From: JBGQAS01 sp964498605
GTDB lineage: Bacteria > Chloroflexota > Anaerolineae > Anaerolineales > Anaerolineaceae
NCBI GenBank assembly: GCA_964498605.1
Contig: CAZCHK010000001.1
Coordinates: forward strand, 62,001 to 126,000
Reading direction: 5' to 3'
DNA length: 64,000 nt
In this document: in pieces, positions 16,220-25,591 of the stretch
How positions within the stretch are numbered: position 1 is the stretch's first letter
Layout of the letters: every line of letters starts with the position of its first letter
Position numbers and translations under genes: made by a program
Notes under the pieces: model-generated
Told to the model about the DNA's origin: nothing
Seen by the model: only the letters and a program-made list of their open reading frames with translations
Databases searched by the model: none

Positions 16220-18682
16220 ATGAAAGTAATCATTGTCGGTGGAGTAGCAGGGGGTGCAAGCACGGCTGCGCGGTTAAGGCGTATGGATGAAAATGTGCAC
16301 ATCATCATGCTGGAGCGCGGCGCAAACATTTCTTTTGCCAACTGCGGTTTGCCCTATTACATTGGAGAAGTCATCAAAGAACGGGAAAAACTGCTGGTGA
16401 TGACACCTGAAGAGTTAAGAGACTTGCTTAACATCGAAGCGCGTGTGCGAAGCGAAGTGCTCCACATTGATCGCGAAGCAAAAAAGGTGCTCATTCGTGA
16501 CTTGGAAAAAGCGACTGAATACGAGGAGACTTACGACAAGCTTGTCCTTTCACCAGGAGCAAGCCCGATCGTTCCGCCTTTACCGGGGGTGGACCTGCCA
16601 GGAGTATACACATTGCGGAACCTGGACGATATGGATCGGATTAAATCCTTTTTAGATGAAAAAAAACCAGCGCGTGCCGTCGTCGTTGGAGGAGGTTTCA
16701 TTGGACTTGAGATCGCCGAGAATTTACAGCACCGCGGCGTGCAGGTGACGTTGGTCGAGATGCTCAACCAGGTGCTGGCCCCTATTGACTATGAAATGGC
16801 AGCCCTCGTCCATCAGCATTTGATGTTCAAGAAGGTCCGACTTGTTCTGGGGGATGGGCTTAAGGGCATTCAACAGGGCGAACAGGGTTGGTTGAAGGTG
16901 AATTTGGACAGCGACCGCAAGGTGGACACTGAAATGGTCATCCTCTCCATTGGTGTCAAGCCTGAAAATACCCTGGCAAAAAATGCGGGTTTAGAACTTG
17001 GCACACGTGGAACGATTTCAACAAATGAATTTATGCAGACCTCTGATCCGGATGTTTACGCTGTAGGGGACGCTGTACAGGTTAAGAACCGCATCACAAA
17101 TGAAGCAACCATGTTGGCTTTGGCGGGTCCGGCAAGCAGGCAGGGACGTATTGCGGCTGATCATATTGCTGGACGCCGGATTGCTTTTCATGGTGTGCAG
17201 GGGACTTCTGTTGTAAAAGTGTTTGATTTAACTGTTGCAGCAACGGGTTTGAATCAGCATCAGCTCGAGCAGAAAAGTCTTGCGTTTGAAAGCGCGATCA
17301 TTCACGCGTCCAACCACGCAGGGTATTATCCAGGTGCTTCACCAATCGCCTTAAAACTACTGTTCAGCCCAGAAGGGAAAATATATGGCGCGCAGGCTGT
17401 CGGTATCGAAGGAGTGGAAAAAAGAATAGATGTTATATCTACTGCGATTTTCGCGGGATTGAAAGTATTTGATCTCGAAGAGCTTGAATTGGCATACGCT
17501 CCTCCGTATGGTTCCTCGAGAGATCCAGTGAATCAGATCGGTTTTTCTGCAGGAAATTTTATTAGGGGAGATGTGAAGCTCATGCATTGGGATGAGATAG
17601 CGCAACTTGAACGTGAAGATTTCTTTATTCTCGATGTGAGGTTACCTGAGGAACTTTCACTTGGGGTAATTGATGGTTCACGCAACATCCCTTTACAACA
17701 ACTGCGAACGCACATCAACGAAATACCGAAGAACAAAAAGATACTTGTCTACTGCCAAACCGGTCAGCGGTCATATTTTGCTGCCCGGGCATTAAAACAG
17801 CTGGGCTTTGATGTTTTCAATCTAACTGGAGGCTACAAAACTTACAGCCATGCCATCAGTCGTCAATCAAATTTTGACGTATTTGAAAATGTAACCATAT
17901 CGAGCCGTGAAGAGATTAAAGAGGTACCCCCGGTGACCAATATTAATGCTGGACAATTTAAAGTAGATGCCTGCGGTTTGCAATGCCCTGGACCGATCCT
18001 GCGTCTTTACAACAAGGTGAAGGAGATGCAAGCAGGAGATATCGTTACGGTTCAGGCGACAGACTATGGATTTACAAGCGATGTTGAAGCCTGGTGCAGC
18101 ACCACAGGAAATACACTGCTTGATCTGGAAACAACGGATGGTGTAATCACGGCCCGCATCCAAAAAGGAACGAGAGGTACGGAAAGTGGTGCCAGCGCGA
18201 CCACTCAAACCAGCAAGGACCTGACAATGGTTGTCTTTTCAGGGGAACTGGATAAAGGAATCGCGGCTTTCATCATCGCGAACGGTTTTGCGTCTATGGG
18301 ACACAAAGCCACCTTATTCTTCACTTTTTGGGGATTAAACATGCTGCGAAAAGATACTCCACCCCCGGTACATAAGAATATCGTCGAACGCCTGTTTGGA
18401 TGGTTGATGCCGCGGGGTGCAAGAAAGCTGATACTGTCCAAAATGCACATGGCGGGAATGGGCACATCGATGATTAAATCTATCATGAAAAAGAAGAATG
18501 TTGATTCACTTCCCACCATGATCAAATTAGCACAGGAGAATGGTGTGCGCATACTTGCCTGTCAGATGTCCATGGACCTGATGGGTATCAGGAAAGAAGA
18601 ATTAATTGATGGTATCGAGAGCGTGGGCGTAGCCACCATGGTCGCTGCTTCGGGAGAATCGAACGCAACGATGTTCATATAA
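16220..18682 (+). CDS. CoA-disulfide reductase-type flavoprotein fused to rhodanese, TusA and DsrE domains
   Basis: An 820-residue four-domain fusion. Residues 1-445 are an FAD/NAD(P)H disulfide reductase with VGGVAGGAS, the catalytic Cys42 in NCGLPYYIGE and VYAVGDAV, as in CoA-disulfide or CoA-persulfide reductases. Residues ~455-550 are a rhodanese with Cys512 in VYCQTGQRS. Residues ~578-650 are a TusA domain with Cys589 in CGLQCPGP. Residues ~668-820 are DsrE/F-like with Cys781. Together they could pass sulfane sulfur between cysteines and reduce persulfides. AGGAG precedes ATG 16220. It is the partner of the upstream ArsR regulator. Confidence 0.88.
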   Translation: MKVIIVGGVAGGASTAARLRRMDENVHIIMLERGANISFANCGLPYYIGEVIKEREKLLVMTPEELRDLLNIEARVRSEVLHIDREAKKVLIRDLEKATEYEETYDKLVLSPGASPIVPPLPGVDLPGVYTLRNLDDMDRIKSFLDEKKPARAVVVGGGFIGLEIAENLQHRGVQVTLVEMLNQVLAPIDYEMAALVHQHLMFKKVRLVLGDGLKGIQQGEQGWLKVNLDSDRKVDTEMVILSIGVKPENTLAKNAGLELGTRGTISTNEFMQTSDPDVYAVGDAVQVKNRITNEATMLALAGPASRQGRIAADHIAGRRIAFHGVQGTSVVKVFDLTVAATGLNQHQLEQKSLAFESAIIHASNHAGYYPGASPIALKLLFSPEGKIYGAQAVGIEGVEKRIDVISTAIFAGLKVFDLEELELAYAPPYGSSRDPVNQIGFSAGNFIRGDVKLMHWDEIAQLEREDFFILDVRLPEELSLGVIDGSRNIPLQQLRTHINEIPKNKKILVYCQTGQRSYFAARALKQLGFDVFNLTGGYKTYSHAISRQSNFDVFENVTISSREEIKEVPPVTNINAGQFKVDACGLQCPGPILRLYNKVKEMQAGDIVTVQATDYGFTSDVEAWCSTTGNTLLDLETTDGVITARIQKGTRGTESGASATTQTSKDLTMVVFSGELDKGIAAFIIANGFASMGHKATLFFTFWGLNMLRKDTPPPVHKNIVERLFGWLMPRGARKLILSKMHMAGMGTSMIKSIMKKKNVDSLPTMIKLAQENGVRILACQMSMDLMGIRKEELIDGIESVGVATMVAASGESNATMFI

Positions 18683-18697
18683 AGGCGAACAAAAAAC

Positions 18698-18724
18698 GAG
18701 GCTGATTTTTTGATGATCAGCCTC
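18698..18724. terminator. Bidirectional terminator between the fusion enzyme and degV
   Basis: GAGGCTGAT (18698-18706) and ATCAGCCTC (18716-18724) form a 9-bp stem with a 9-base loop, with an A-run on the left and T's on the right. It lies between two convergent genes and can serve both. Confidence 0.75.
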
Positions 18725-18731
18725 TTTCAGA

Positions 18732-19583
18732 TTACTTCGTAAGAATATTCGCACCAACCAAACCACTGCCTGTGTGAACTGCCAGGCCCGCCGTGAAACT
18801 CGTAATATATATTTCCTTGGGCACGGTCAGTTTTTCTCGCAGTCGGTTGAGCAATTCTTCCGCATCTTTTTCATTATTAATATGGACGATAGCCAATTTA
18901 TCGATTTCTTTGGCCCCCACTGAATTTATTACCAGTTCTACCAGCCTGTCCATTGCGACTTTCCGTGTGCGCACTTTCTCTAACATATCCAATTTCCCAT
19001 CCATCATGGTTAATATCGGGCGGATGTTAAGAAGATCTGCCATGCCTGCAGTAAGTTTTCCCACCCTGCCGCTCATTGCCAGATACTTTAGCGTGGAAAG
19101 AGACGCATAAAGGCACAGGTTTTTGTGAAGTGTGCTGGCTCTTGCCACCACCATGTCGTGTGATTCACCCAGGCGAAGGTGTTCGACAGCATCCATGGCG
19201 ATAAATCCCTGGCCCATTGATATTGCCTCGGAATCGATGACGGATATCTTTTTCCCTGGAAAATCATCGCAGGCACTCAACGCCGAAGCGTACGTTGCAC
19301 TGACTTTGCTAGCGACACAGATGCAGATAATCGAATCTGCTCCTTCATCGAAGGCCTTTTTGTAGACCTTCGAAAAAGCAAAAGCGGGTGGGGCGGCTGT
19401 CGTCGGTAACCTGCCTGTGCGATCGATGCGTTCGAAGAGAGATCTGTCATCAATGTCGATATTGGTGTAAAAAGTTTCATCTCCGAAGTGTACCGTGATT
19501 GGAATGATATCAATGCCATATTGTGCTGCCAATTCCAGAGAGAGGCTTGAATCGGAATCCGTCATTACTCTTACATTCGCCAT
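18732..19583 (-). CDS. DegV family fatty acid-binding protein
   Basis: A 283-residue DegV protein: N-terminal VMTDSDSSLSLELAAQYGID, the TTAAPP segment and a C-terminal HTGSGLVG motif are typical. Family members bind a fatty acid; in Firmicutes FakB presents it to the FakA kinase. No fakA is seen here. It lies ~100 bases downstream of nrdJ on the same strand and has a good AAAGGAG ribosome site. It may be the last gene of the division-RNR block. Confidence 0.88.
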   Translation of the reverse strand: MANVRVMTDSDSSLSLELAAQYGIDIIPITVHFGDETFYTNIDIDDRSLFERIDRTGRLPTTAAPPAFAFSKVYKKAFDEGADSIICICVASKVSATYASALSACDDFPGKKISVIDSEAISMGQGFIAMDAVEHLRLGESHDMVVARASTLHKNLCLYASLSTLKYLAMSGRVGKLTAGMADLLNIRPILTMMDGKLDMLEKVRTRKVAMDRLVELVINSVGAKEIDKLAIVHINNEKDAEELLNRLREKLTVPKEIYITSFTAGLAVHTGSGLVGANILTK

Positions 19584-19683
19584 ATTTCTCCTTTTTTTGT
19601 TAGGTAATTATGATTGAAAATGGTGATAATGCAAGTGTTTTCAGATAGTAATTTTTAACGAATTTTCGAGAAGTTGAGTGTGC

Positions 19684-22296
19684 TCAACACTCGCTATAAC
19701 CACATGCGTAACACTTCCGGCAGCCCTCTTCGTTGATTACAGCAGCCTGTCCACACTCTGGACACAGGTCACCGATCTTCAGGATCGGTTGCTCCTGAAT
19801 AGCTTCTGATTGAGGTTGATCGTTTTTGCGGGAGATGCTGGGTTGTGATAATGTCTCCCTTTCTAAACGTTCCTTGCGCTGATCCGCGTATTCTGCCAGA
19901 ACCTGGGCAACTCCATCAGGAAGCGATCGAACTTTTTTCGCGCCAAAGCCAAGACTTCTTCCCCCACCTATTCCCCCAAGCTGCCTGATGACTTCCTGTA
20001 ACCGCTCGACAGGTTCAACAGGCGATGCGATACGTAACACATATGAAATGAGCCTGCCAATTGCCTCGGATACCGCTGCCGTATCAGATCCTGCTTTGGC
20101 AGTATTGATGAAAGCCTCAAAAGGCTGGGTTTCTCCATTTTCATTGATTGTAATAAAAGCTTTTCCAAGTGGGGTTTCGATATTAAAAGTATACCCAACG
20201 AGAAATCTGGGGCGGGGTTTCTTGGCTATTTGCCAAAGTTCAGGCTGGTTTTCATCCTGTACTCTTATCCAGATTTCGTCTTCCTGGTCATTTTCCGGCA
20301 GGGATGTCAGCTCTTTTTTCTCTTTGACCCTGGCTGTTGCTTTTGTTTCTAACACGACATTCTCTCGTGAACCTGTGACATATACAGTGATTCCTTTGCA
20401 CCCAAGCTCCCAGGACAGCATGTATGCTGTTGCCACTTCATCTTGCGTGGCGTTTGAGGCAAAATTAATCGTTTTCGAAATACTATTATCTACAAAGGCC
20501 TGCAGACATGCCTGTGTCCTGACATGTTCTTCTGCGGAAATGTCCTGAGAAACAACAAACACATTCTGGATGTTTTCGGGAACACCTTCGACTTTTTGAC
20601 ACGATCCTGATTCTGCTACTCTGTCGATCAGGACTGCCCGAGTTTTATCATCCAATCCCGTGAGCTTCAGTGCTTCTTCAAACAAAGGGCTGGCGTAATT
20701 TAATTTTAGATCTTTTCCATTGTCATTCACATGCCGGGTATACGTTAAGGCAAACACCGGTTCACATCCGTAACCCTCACAACCTGCGACTGTTGCTATG
20801 GTACCGGTAGGTGCAATTGTCGTCTGTGCTGCATTTCTGATACCAAATTTGCCTATATCGGAGGTCAGTTGGCCCCAATCAATGGGGGGTCGAAACCAGT
20901 TGTTGGTGTAATTCACCAGTGGCTGAGGAGGTTCCCATGTCAGATTGGATGGGTCGTAAATGGATCCATCAATCGCGGGGAACGCGCCTCTTTCTTTCGC
21001 CAGTTGAACACTCGTGTCCATGGCAATGAACCGGATAAACTCCATCACCTGTGATGCGAACTCCTGCCCTTCATGCGATCCGTATCGAATACCGACATGG
21101 TACATGAGATCGGCCAAGCCCATGATCCCAAGACCAATCCGGCGACAGCGCATGGCAGCCTCTTTAAGCTGGGGTACTGAAGGGACATATTTGTTTACAT
21201 CTACCACGTCATCAAGGAAACAAACAGAAGTTCGTACTGTTTCCTCTAGTTTGGCCCAGTCGACTGAGTGACTTCCACCCGCGTGTTGAGCAAGGTTTAC
21301 TGATCCAAGGCAGCAGTTCTCATATGGACCCAGATATTGTTCTCCGCACGGGTTGGTTGCTTCCAGCTGGTATAGATGAGGAACAGGATTTCCTCGGTTT
21401 GCGGCATCGAGGAACAGCAAACCAGGTTCGCCGTTGTGATGAGCCTGTTCAACGATTTTTGCGAATAAATCTCGGGCTCTTATACGTTGATAGACCTTTA
21501 TGGGAATTCCAAGATTTTTCGCCTGTTCGAGTGTTCCATTAAAATTTCGGTAGCGATGATCTGTGATATCCGGAAACCGGAGATCCCAACCTCCGTCGGA
21601 TTCAACCGCGCGCATGAAAGAATCCGTGATTCCAACCGAGATGTTGAAATTGGTGATCTGGTTCTCGTCAGTTTTACATGTGATGAATTCTTCAATATCC
21701 GGGTGGTCGACTCGAAGCACCGCCATGTTGGCCCCTCGTCGTGTTCCCCCCTGGGCAACTTCTCCAAAGGCGTTGTCATAAACCCGCAGAAAACCGACAG
21801 GACCCGTAGCTTGCCCCGCAGAGGTTTTCACCAATCCACCTTTTGGCCGTATGCGCGAAAATGAAAATCCATTACCTCCACCTGTCTGTTGAATCAAGGC
21901 GGCATCACGCATGGTCTGAAATATTCCATCTGATTTTTTTCCCATATCATCAGATATGGGTAGCACAAAACAGGCAGCCAGCTGACCTAACGGTGTGCCG
22001 GCACCAGTGAAAGTGGGTGAGTTGGGAAAAAATAATTTTTGTGAAATGATCCGATAGTACTTGTGTGCGTATTCTTCAACCGACTTGCCATATGCCGCCT
22101 CCGCTTCCGCAATATTTACTGCTACTCTCCAAAACATTTCCTCTACGGTTTCAGTCGGCAGATGATTGTGATCATGACGAACGTAGCGCTTAATTAAAAC
22201 CTGTCGGGCATTATCTGTCAGATCGATCGGTGAGAGATGTGAAGTTTTACCCTGAATTTTTTCAATTTTCTTCTTTTCAGTCAATGGTGCTTCCAT
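19684..22296 (-). CDS. nrdJ: Adenosylcobalamin-dependent ribonucleotide reductase (class II)
   Basis: An 870-residue class II ribonucleotide reductase that makes deoxyribonucleotides. Catalytic Cys317 and Glu319 are in NPCGEQ; redox Cys109 is in AACF; QQTGGGNGFSFSRIRP and PTGTIATVAGCEG are conserved. After the core (to ~640) there is a TSCPD domain (~690-800) and a C-terminal cysteine cluster (CPECGQAAV, CRKCYACGYSEC) for re-reduction and zinc. An ATP-cone is not evident at the N-terminus. It follows nrdR by 9 bases. Adenosylcobalamin could come from the PduO enzyme at 4.6 kb. Confidence 0.93.
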   Translation of the reverse strand: MEAPLTEKKKIEKIQGKTSHLSPIDLTDNARQVLIKRYVRHDHNHLPTETVEEMFWRVAVNIAEAEAAYGKSVEEYAHKYYRIISQKLFFPNSPTFTGAGTPLGQLAACFVLPISDDMGKKSDGIFQTMRDAALIQQTGGGNGFSFSRIRPKGGLVKTSAGQATGPVGFLRVYDNAFGEVAQGGTRRGANMAVLRVDHPDIEEFITCKTDENQITNFNISVGITDSFMRAVESDGGWDLRFPDITDHRYRNFNGTLEQAKNLGIPIKVYQRIRARDLFAKIVEQAHHNGEPGLLFLDAANRGNPVPHLYQLEATNPCGEQYLGPYENCCLGSVNLAQHAGGSHSVDWAKLEETVRTSVCFLDDVVDVNKYVPSVPQLKEAAMRCRRIGLGIMGLADLMYHVGIRYGSHEGQEFASQVMEFIRFIAMDTSVQLAKERGAFPAIDGSIYDPSNLTWEPPQPLVNYTNNWFRPPIDWGQLTSDIGKFGIRNAAQTTIAPTGTIATVAGCEGYGCEPVFALTYTRHVNDNGKDLKLNYASPLFEEALKLTGLDDKTRAVLIDRVAESGSCQKVEGVPENIQNVFVVSQDISAEEHVRTQACLQAFVDNSISKTINFASNATQDEVATAYMLSWELGCKGITVYVTGSRENVVLETKATARVKEKKELTSLPENDQEDEIWIRVQDENQPELWQIAKKPRPRFLVGYTFNIETPLGKAFITINENGETQPFEAFINTAKAGSDTAAVSEAIGRLISYVLRIASPVEPVERLQEVIRQLGGIGGGRSLGFGAKKVRSLPDGVAQVLAEYADQRKERLERETLSQPSISRKNDQPQSEAIQEQPILKIGDLCPECGQAAVINEEGCRKCYACGYSEC

Positions 22297-22305
22297 AAAT
22301 CTGCC

Positions 22306-22755
22306 TCAGGCTTCTAGGAGTTTGTTTATTTCATCTCGAACAGCATGCAGGTCTTTTAATTGCAGGTAGACAGAGGCATAGCGGATGTACGCAATGAGAT
22401 CCAGATCTTTTAATCCGTCAATCACTTTGTCTCCGATCACTCTGGATGAAATTTCGGATTTTCCCAACTGCTGCAGTTCTTTTTCAACATGACCGGCAAG
22501 GTGATCAATCATCTCGGCAGTGATCGGTCTCTTTGTGCATGCAGTTTTAATCCCTTGTTTGAGTTTATCGAGGTTGAATTCTTCCCTCGTCCCATCTCTT
22601 TTCACGATCAAAGGCGTACTGAGAATTACTCGTTCATAGGTGGAAAATCGTTGATGGCAGTTTTCACATTGTCGGCGGCGTCGTATTCCTCCCTGGCTAT
22701 CATGGGCGGTATCGATTACTTTGGTATCAGCAACCTGACAAAATGGGCAGCGCAA
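22306..22755 (-). CDS. nrdR: Transcriptional repressor NrdR
   Basis: A 149-residue ribonucleotide reductase repressor. It has the N-terminal zinc ribbon (RCPFCQ ... CENCHQRFSTYE) and an ATP-cone (VKRDGTREEFNLDKLKQGI). The TTG at 22755 was chosen as start: GAGG precedes it, and it gives the standard family length starting LRCPFC; the open frame continues 51 codons further upstream but that would put non-family sequence, including a palindrome, in the protein. It directly precedes nrdJ, its expected target. Confidence 0.9.
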   Translation of the reverse strand: MRCPFCQVADTKVIDTAHDSQGGIRRRRQCENCHQRFSTYERVILSTPLIVKRDGTREEFNLDKLKQGIKTACTKRPITAEMIDHLAGHVEKELQQLGKSEISSRVIGDKVIDGLKDLDLIAYIRYASVYLQLKDLHAVRDEINKLLEA

Positions 22756-22827
22756 CTTTCCTCTTCTATGATAAGTCCGACTATTATCCCCCGTGTTTGA
22801 TGAGGAGAGGGGTTTTGTCCAACAATG

Positions 22828-22841
22828 CCCCATATATGGGG
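22828..22841. promoter_or_regulatory. Perfect 14-bp palindrome upstream of nrdR (candidate NrdR box)
   Basis: CCCCATATATGGGG is a perfect palindrome with an ATATAT core, 73 bases before the nrdR start. NrdR boxes elsewhere are about 16 bp with an AT-rich ATATAT-like core, usually in pairs. A looser copy (TACGTATATGTA, 22858-22869) is 29 bp away centre to centre. Autoregulation of nrdR-nrdJ is inferred. Confidence 0.5.
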
Positions 22842-22977
22842 GTACAATACGAAAAAATACGTATATGTAGGTCATCGTCATTCTAGCACGATTAAAAATA
22901 ATAGGCAAGAAATTTTAGGTTTAACAACCTTAAAAAATATATTTCACACAAAGCGTTCACGATTGCCGCTGAAATGG

Positions 22978-23006
22978 GAGCCGGTCAGCGAACAGCTGAC
23001 CGGCTC
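22978..23006. repeat. Perfect 12-bp stem-loop between ftsZ and nrdR
   Basis: GAGCCGGTCAGC and its exact complement are separated by five bases. The structure lies ~110 bases after the ftsZ stop. It has no T-run on either side, so it is not a classical terminator; on the minus strand it is preceded by a C/T-rich tract. It might be a processing or Rho-associated stop for the division operon, or a protein-binding site. Confidence 0.6.
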
Positions 23007-23113
23007 AGGGAGGGGGGAGGGAGGAACATGCAAAGGAAGCGAATCGAGAATCAGTCCAGATGCTTCCTGAGCTTACATCAATTTACTCTCCTGCAAATCA
23101 CACATCTTGTTGA

Positions 23114-24307
23114 TTAGTTATCTTTGTTCACATCCATTTCGCTGTTGCTTTTCATGAACCTTGAAGACCGCATAAAAGTTGGAATGTCCAACTTGCTTGT
23201 ATCATACATTGTGGTTTTAGCCATTTCTTCAACCGCTTCGACGGGCTGCTTCTCAGTAATCTGACTGGTTGAAAATTGTGCCTGTGAAAACTGGTTCACA
23301 GTACTGGATTTCAAAGGTTCAGCACGGGAGTATCTCGGTACTCTGGTATAGATTGTGTTATTGTCAAAGCCAGTCGCTATCACCGTGATGCGGATGCTAT
23401 CTTCCATCTTGGGATCGATCACAGCGCCGAAGATCAAGTTCACATCAGGGTGCGCAGTTGCTTTGATGATCTCTGCAGCCTGGGTGACTTCGTAAAGTGT
23501 AAGATTATTTCCACCAGTGACGTTAAACAAGATGCCACGCGCGCCATTGATTGTGATATCCAGCAATTGGCTGGAGATGGCTTGCTCAGCAGCGACGCGG
23601 GCGCGATCTTCTCCAGATCCTTGCCCAACGGCCATCAGCGCGGCTCCACCTTCAGACATGATCGTGCGCACATCTGCAAAATCAAGATTGATCAGACCTT
23701 CCAGCGTTATGAGTTCTGATATGCCTTGGATTCCCTGATGAAGAACTTCGTCTGCCTTCTGAAAGGCATCCGTGAGACTGGACCTTTTGTCCACAATTTG
23801 TAGCAGGCGGTCATTAGGAATGACGATTAATGTGTTTGTTTTTTCCTTTAGATTCGTAACTCCCAACTCAGCAGCATTCATCCTGCGGGACCCTTCAAAG
23901 TTAAAAGGTTTGGTGACCACACCAATTGTCAGCGCTTGGCATTCCCGGGCTATCTTCGCGACAATCGGAGCTGCGCCTGTCCCCGTTCCACCACCCATGC
24001 CGGCAGTAATGAATACCATGTCTGTGTTCTTAAGCACATCGTATAGCTCTTCAGCCGATTCTTCGGCCGCTTTTTGTCCCACTTCAGGATTCCCCCCGGC
24101 TCCCAGGCCACGCGTTGATTTATCTCCAATGCGCACTCTGGTCGTCGCTTTTGAATGGGTTAATGCTTGTGCGTCTGTATTGACTGCTACAAATTCGATT
24201 CCCTTCATTCCCTGGGAAATCATGCGGTCAACCGCGTTGCAGCCTCCGCCACCTACACCTACTACTTTTATCCGGGCATACATTTCATTATTACTTTGAT
24301 GTTCCAT
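23114..24307 (-). CDS. ftsZ: Cell division protein FtsZ
   Basis: A 397-residue tubulin-like GTPase that forms the division ring. The nucleotide loop is GMGGGTGTG (~103-111), with VGVGGGGCNAVDRM at the start and the T7 loop NLDFADVRTIM. The variable tail ends with a KLDIPTFMRSSRF motif that would bind FtsA. ATG 24307 is used because GGAGGAGG stands just before it; an upstream in-frame TTG lies inside that site. It is the last division gene before nrdR. Confidence 0.96.
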   Translation of the reverse strand: MEHQSNNEMYARIKVVGVGGGGCNAVDRMISQGMKGIEFVAVNTDAQALTHSKATTRVRIGDKSTRGLGAGGNPEVGQKAAEESAEELYDVLKNTDMVFITAGMGGGTGTGAAPIVAKIARECQALTIGVVTKPFNFEGSRRMNAAELGVTNLKEKTNTLIVIPNDRLLQIVDKRSSLTDAFQKADEVLHQGIQGISELITLEGLINLDFADVRTIMSEGGAALMAVGQGSGEDRARVAAEQAISSQLLDITINGARGILFNVTGGNNLTLYEVTQAAEIIKATAHPDVNLIFGAVIDPKMEDSIRITVIATGFDNNTIYTRVPRYSRAEPLKSSTVNQFSQAQFSTSQITEKQPVEAVEEMAKTTMYDTSKLDIPTFMRSSRFMKSNSEMDVNKDN

Positions 24308-24352
24308 TTTATCCTCCTCCAAAGGATCAATTTATTATCAGCTCTTGGCTGA

Positions 24353-25588
24353 TCATTCCATATCCGACGGCAGCATTTTCTTACCAAATTCAATGAGTTT
24401 TTCAAGCCACTTTGGCTTGTTTCTTGGCGTTTTTGGTAGTTCTATTGGTTCACCCATCTTTATCGCCCATTTCAACAGACCCACACTCGTCGAATATGCT
24501 GGGTTGTTCAATTGATCGACGAGCCCATTGAGGTTCTCTGGTTTAGCTACGCGGATCGGCAAACCCGTGACTTGTTGCGCGATGGTCTTGATCCCAGGAA
24601 GCTGGCTGGTTCCTCCGGTCAGCACCATTCCAGCCGGAAGCAGACCATCGTATCCAGATCGCTTGATTTCCTGGAGCAAAAGATCGAAAACTTCTGTAAT
24701 TCTTGCCTCAATGATCACCGCCAGTTCTTTGCGGCTGACCTGGACCGGTCGCTCTGACCCGAAGGTTCGAACAGAGAACATGTCACTTTCTTCCACATCA
24801 CACTCGACTGCGTTTCCGTATAATTTTTTAACCTCCTCAGCCTGGGTGATTGGTAAATGCAGACCCAGTGCGATATCGTTGGTAACATGACTTCCTCCAA
24901 CAGGCAGGACCATGGTATGCCACACATCGCCATTGATGTATATAGCCATGTCGCTTGTTCCGCCACCGATGTCACAGATAACCACGCCCATTTCACGCTC
25001 GGAATCGGTCAGCGTGGCTTCCGCAGATGCTAGCGGATTCAGCACAAATGAAGCGATATCAATACCTGCCGCTTGCACAGACTGGCGCAGGTTTTCTACT
25101 GTTGCCTCGTTTGCCGTGATGATATGTGTTTCCACTTCCAGACGGTAACCATGCATACCGATAGGTTTACGAATTCCTTCATTGCCATCAACGGTAAAAC
25201 CGCGTTGAATAACGTGGATAATTTCTCTGTTGTGCGGGATTGCGATCGCACGCGACGCATCGCTGGCCCGGTTCACATCATCCTGGGTGATTACGCCTCC
25301 ATTAATCCCTGAAACACCCCGACTGTTGATCGAACTTACATGGGATCCTGCCAAACTGACAAGCGCTGAGGAAACCTCCAATCCCGATGAACGTTCAGCT
25401 TTCTCTATGCTGCGGCTGATGGATTCCGAAGCTGCGGCGATATCAATGATATTGCCGCGCTTCATACCTTGAGATGGTTCGATTCCAACACCGAGCACGC
25501 GCAAGGCTTCCTCACCCTCAATCCTGGCAATGAGCGTACAGGTTTTTGTCGTACCGATATCAATTCCGACAACAATAGGCTCTTCCAT
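24353..25588 (-). CDS. ftsA: Cell division protein FtsA
   Basis: A 411-residue actin-like ATPase that tethers FtsZ to the membrane. Actin-fold motifs: VVGIDIGTTKTCTLIA (phosphate 1), VICDIGGGTSDMAIY (phosphate 2) and MVLTGGTSQLPG (adenosine). The SHS2 domain is between them (~85-160). A C-terminal amphipathic stretch (KWLEKLIEFGKKMLP) fits the membrane-targeting helix. It starts 3 bases after ftsQ and is followed by ftsZ. Confidence 0.95.
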   Translation of the reverse strand: MEEPIVVGIDIGTTKTCTLIARIEGEEALRVLGVGIEPSQGMKRGNIIDIAAASESISRSIEKAERSSGLEVSSALVSLAGSHVSSINSRGVSGINGGVITQDDVNRASDASRAIAIPHNREIIHVIQRGFTVDGNEGIRKPIGMHGYRLEVETHIITANEATVENLRQSVQAAGIDIASFVLNPLASAEATLTDSEREMGVVICDIGGGTSDMAIYINGDVWHTMVLPVGGSHVTNDIALGLHLPITQAEEVKKLYGNAVECDVEESDMFSVRTFGSERPVQVSRKELAVIIEARITEVFDLLLQEIKRSGYDGLLPAGMVLTGGTSQLPGIKTIAQQVTGLPIRVAKPENLNGLVDQLNNPAYSTSVGLLKWAIKMGEPIELPKTPRNKPKWLEKLIEFGKKMLPSDME

Positions 25589-25591
25589 ACA

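Noticed and set aside
22756..22908. Fifty-one-codon N-terminal extension of nrdR
   Set aside because: NrdR begins at the zinc ribbon; the extension contains a palindrome and has no family similarity.
23007..23025. G-rich tract as a G-quadruplex
   Set aside because: Runs of G are not separated by the loops needed for a three-tetrad quadruplex, and the transcribed strand there is C-rich in the mRNA.
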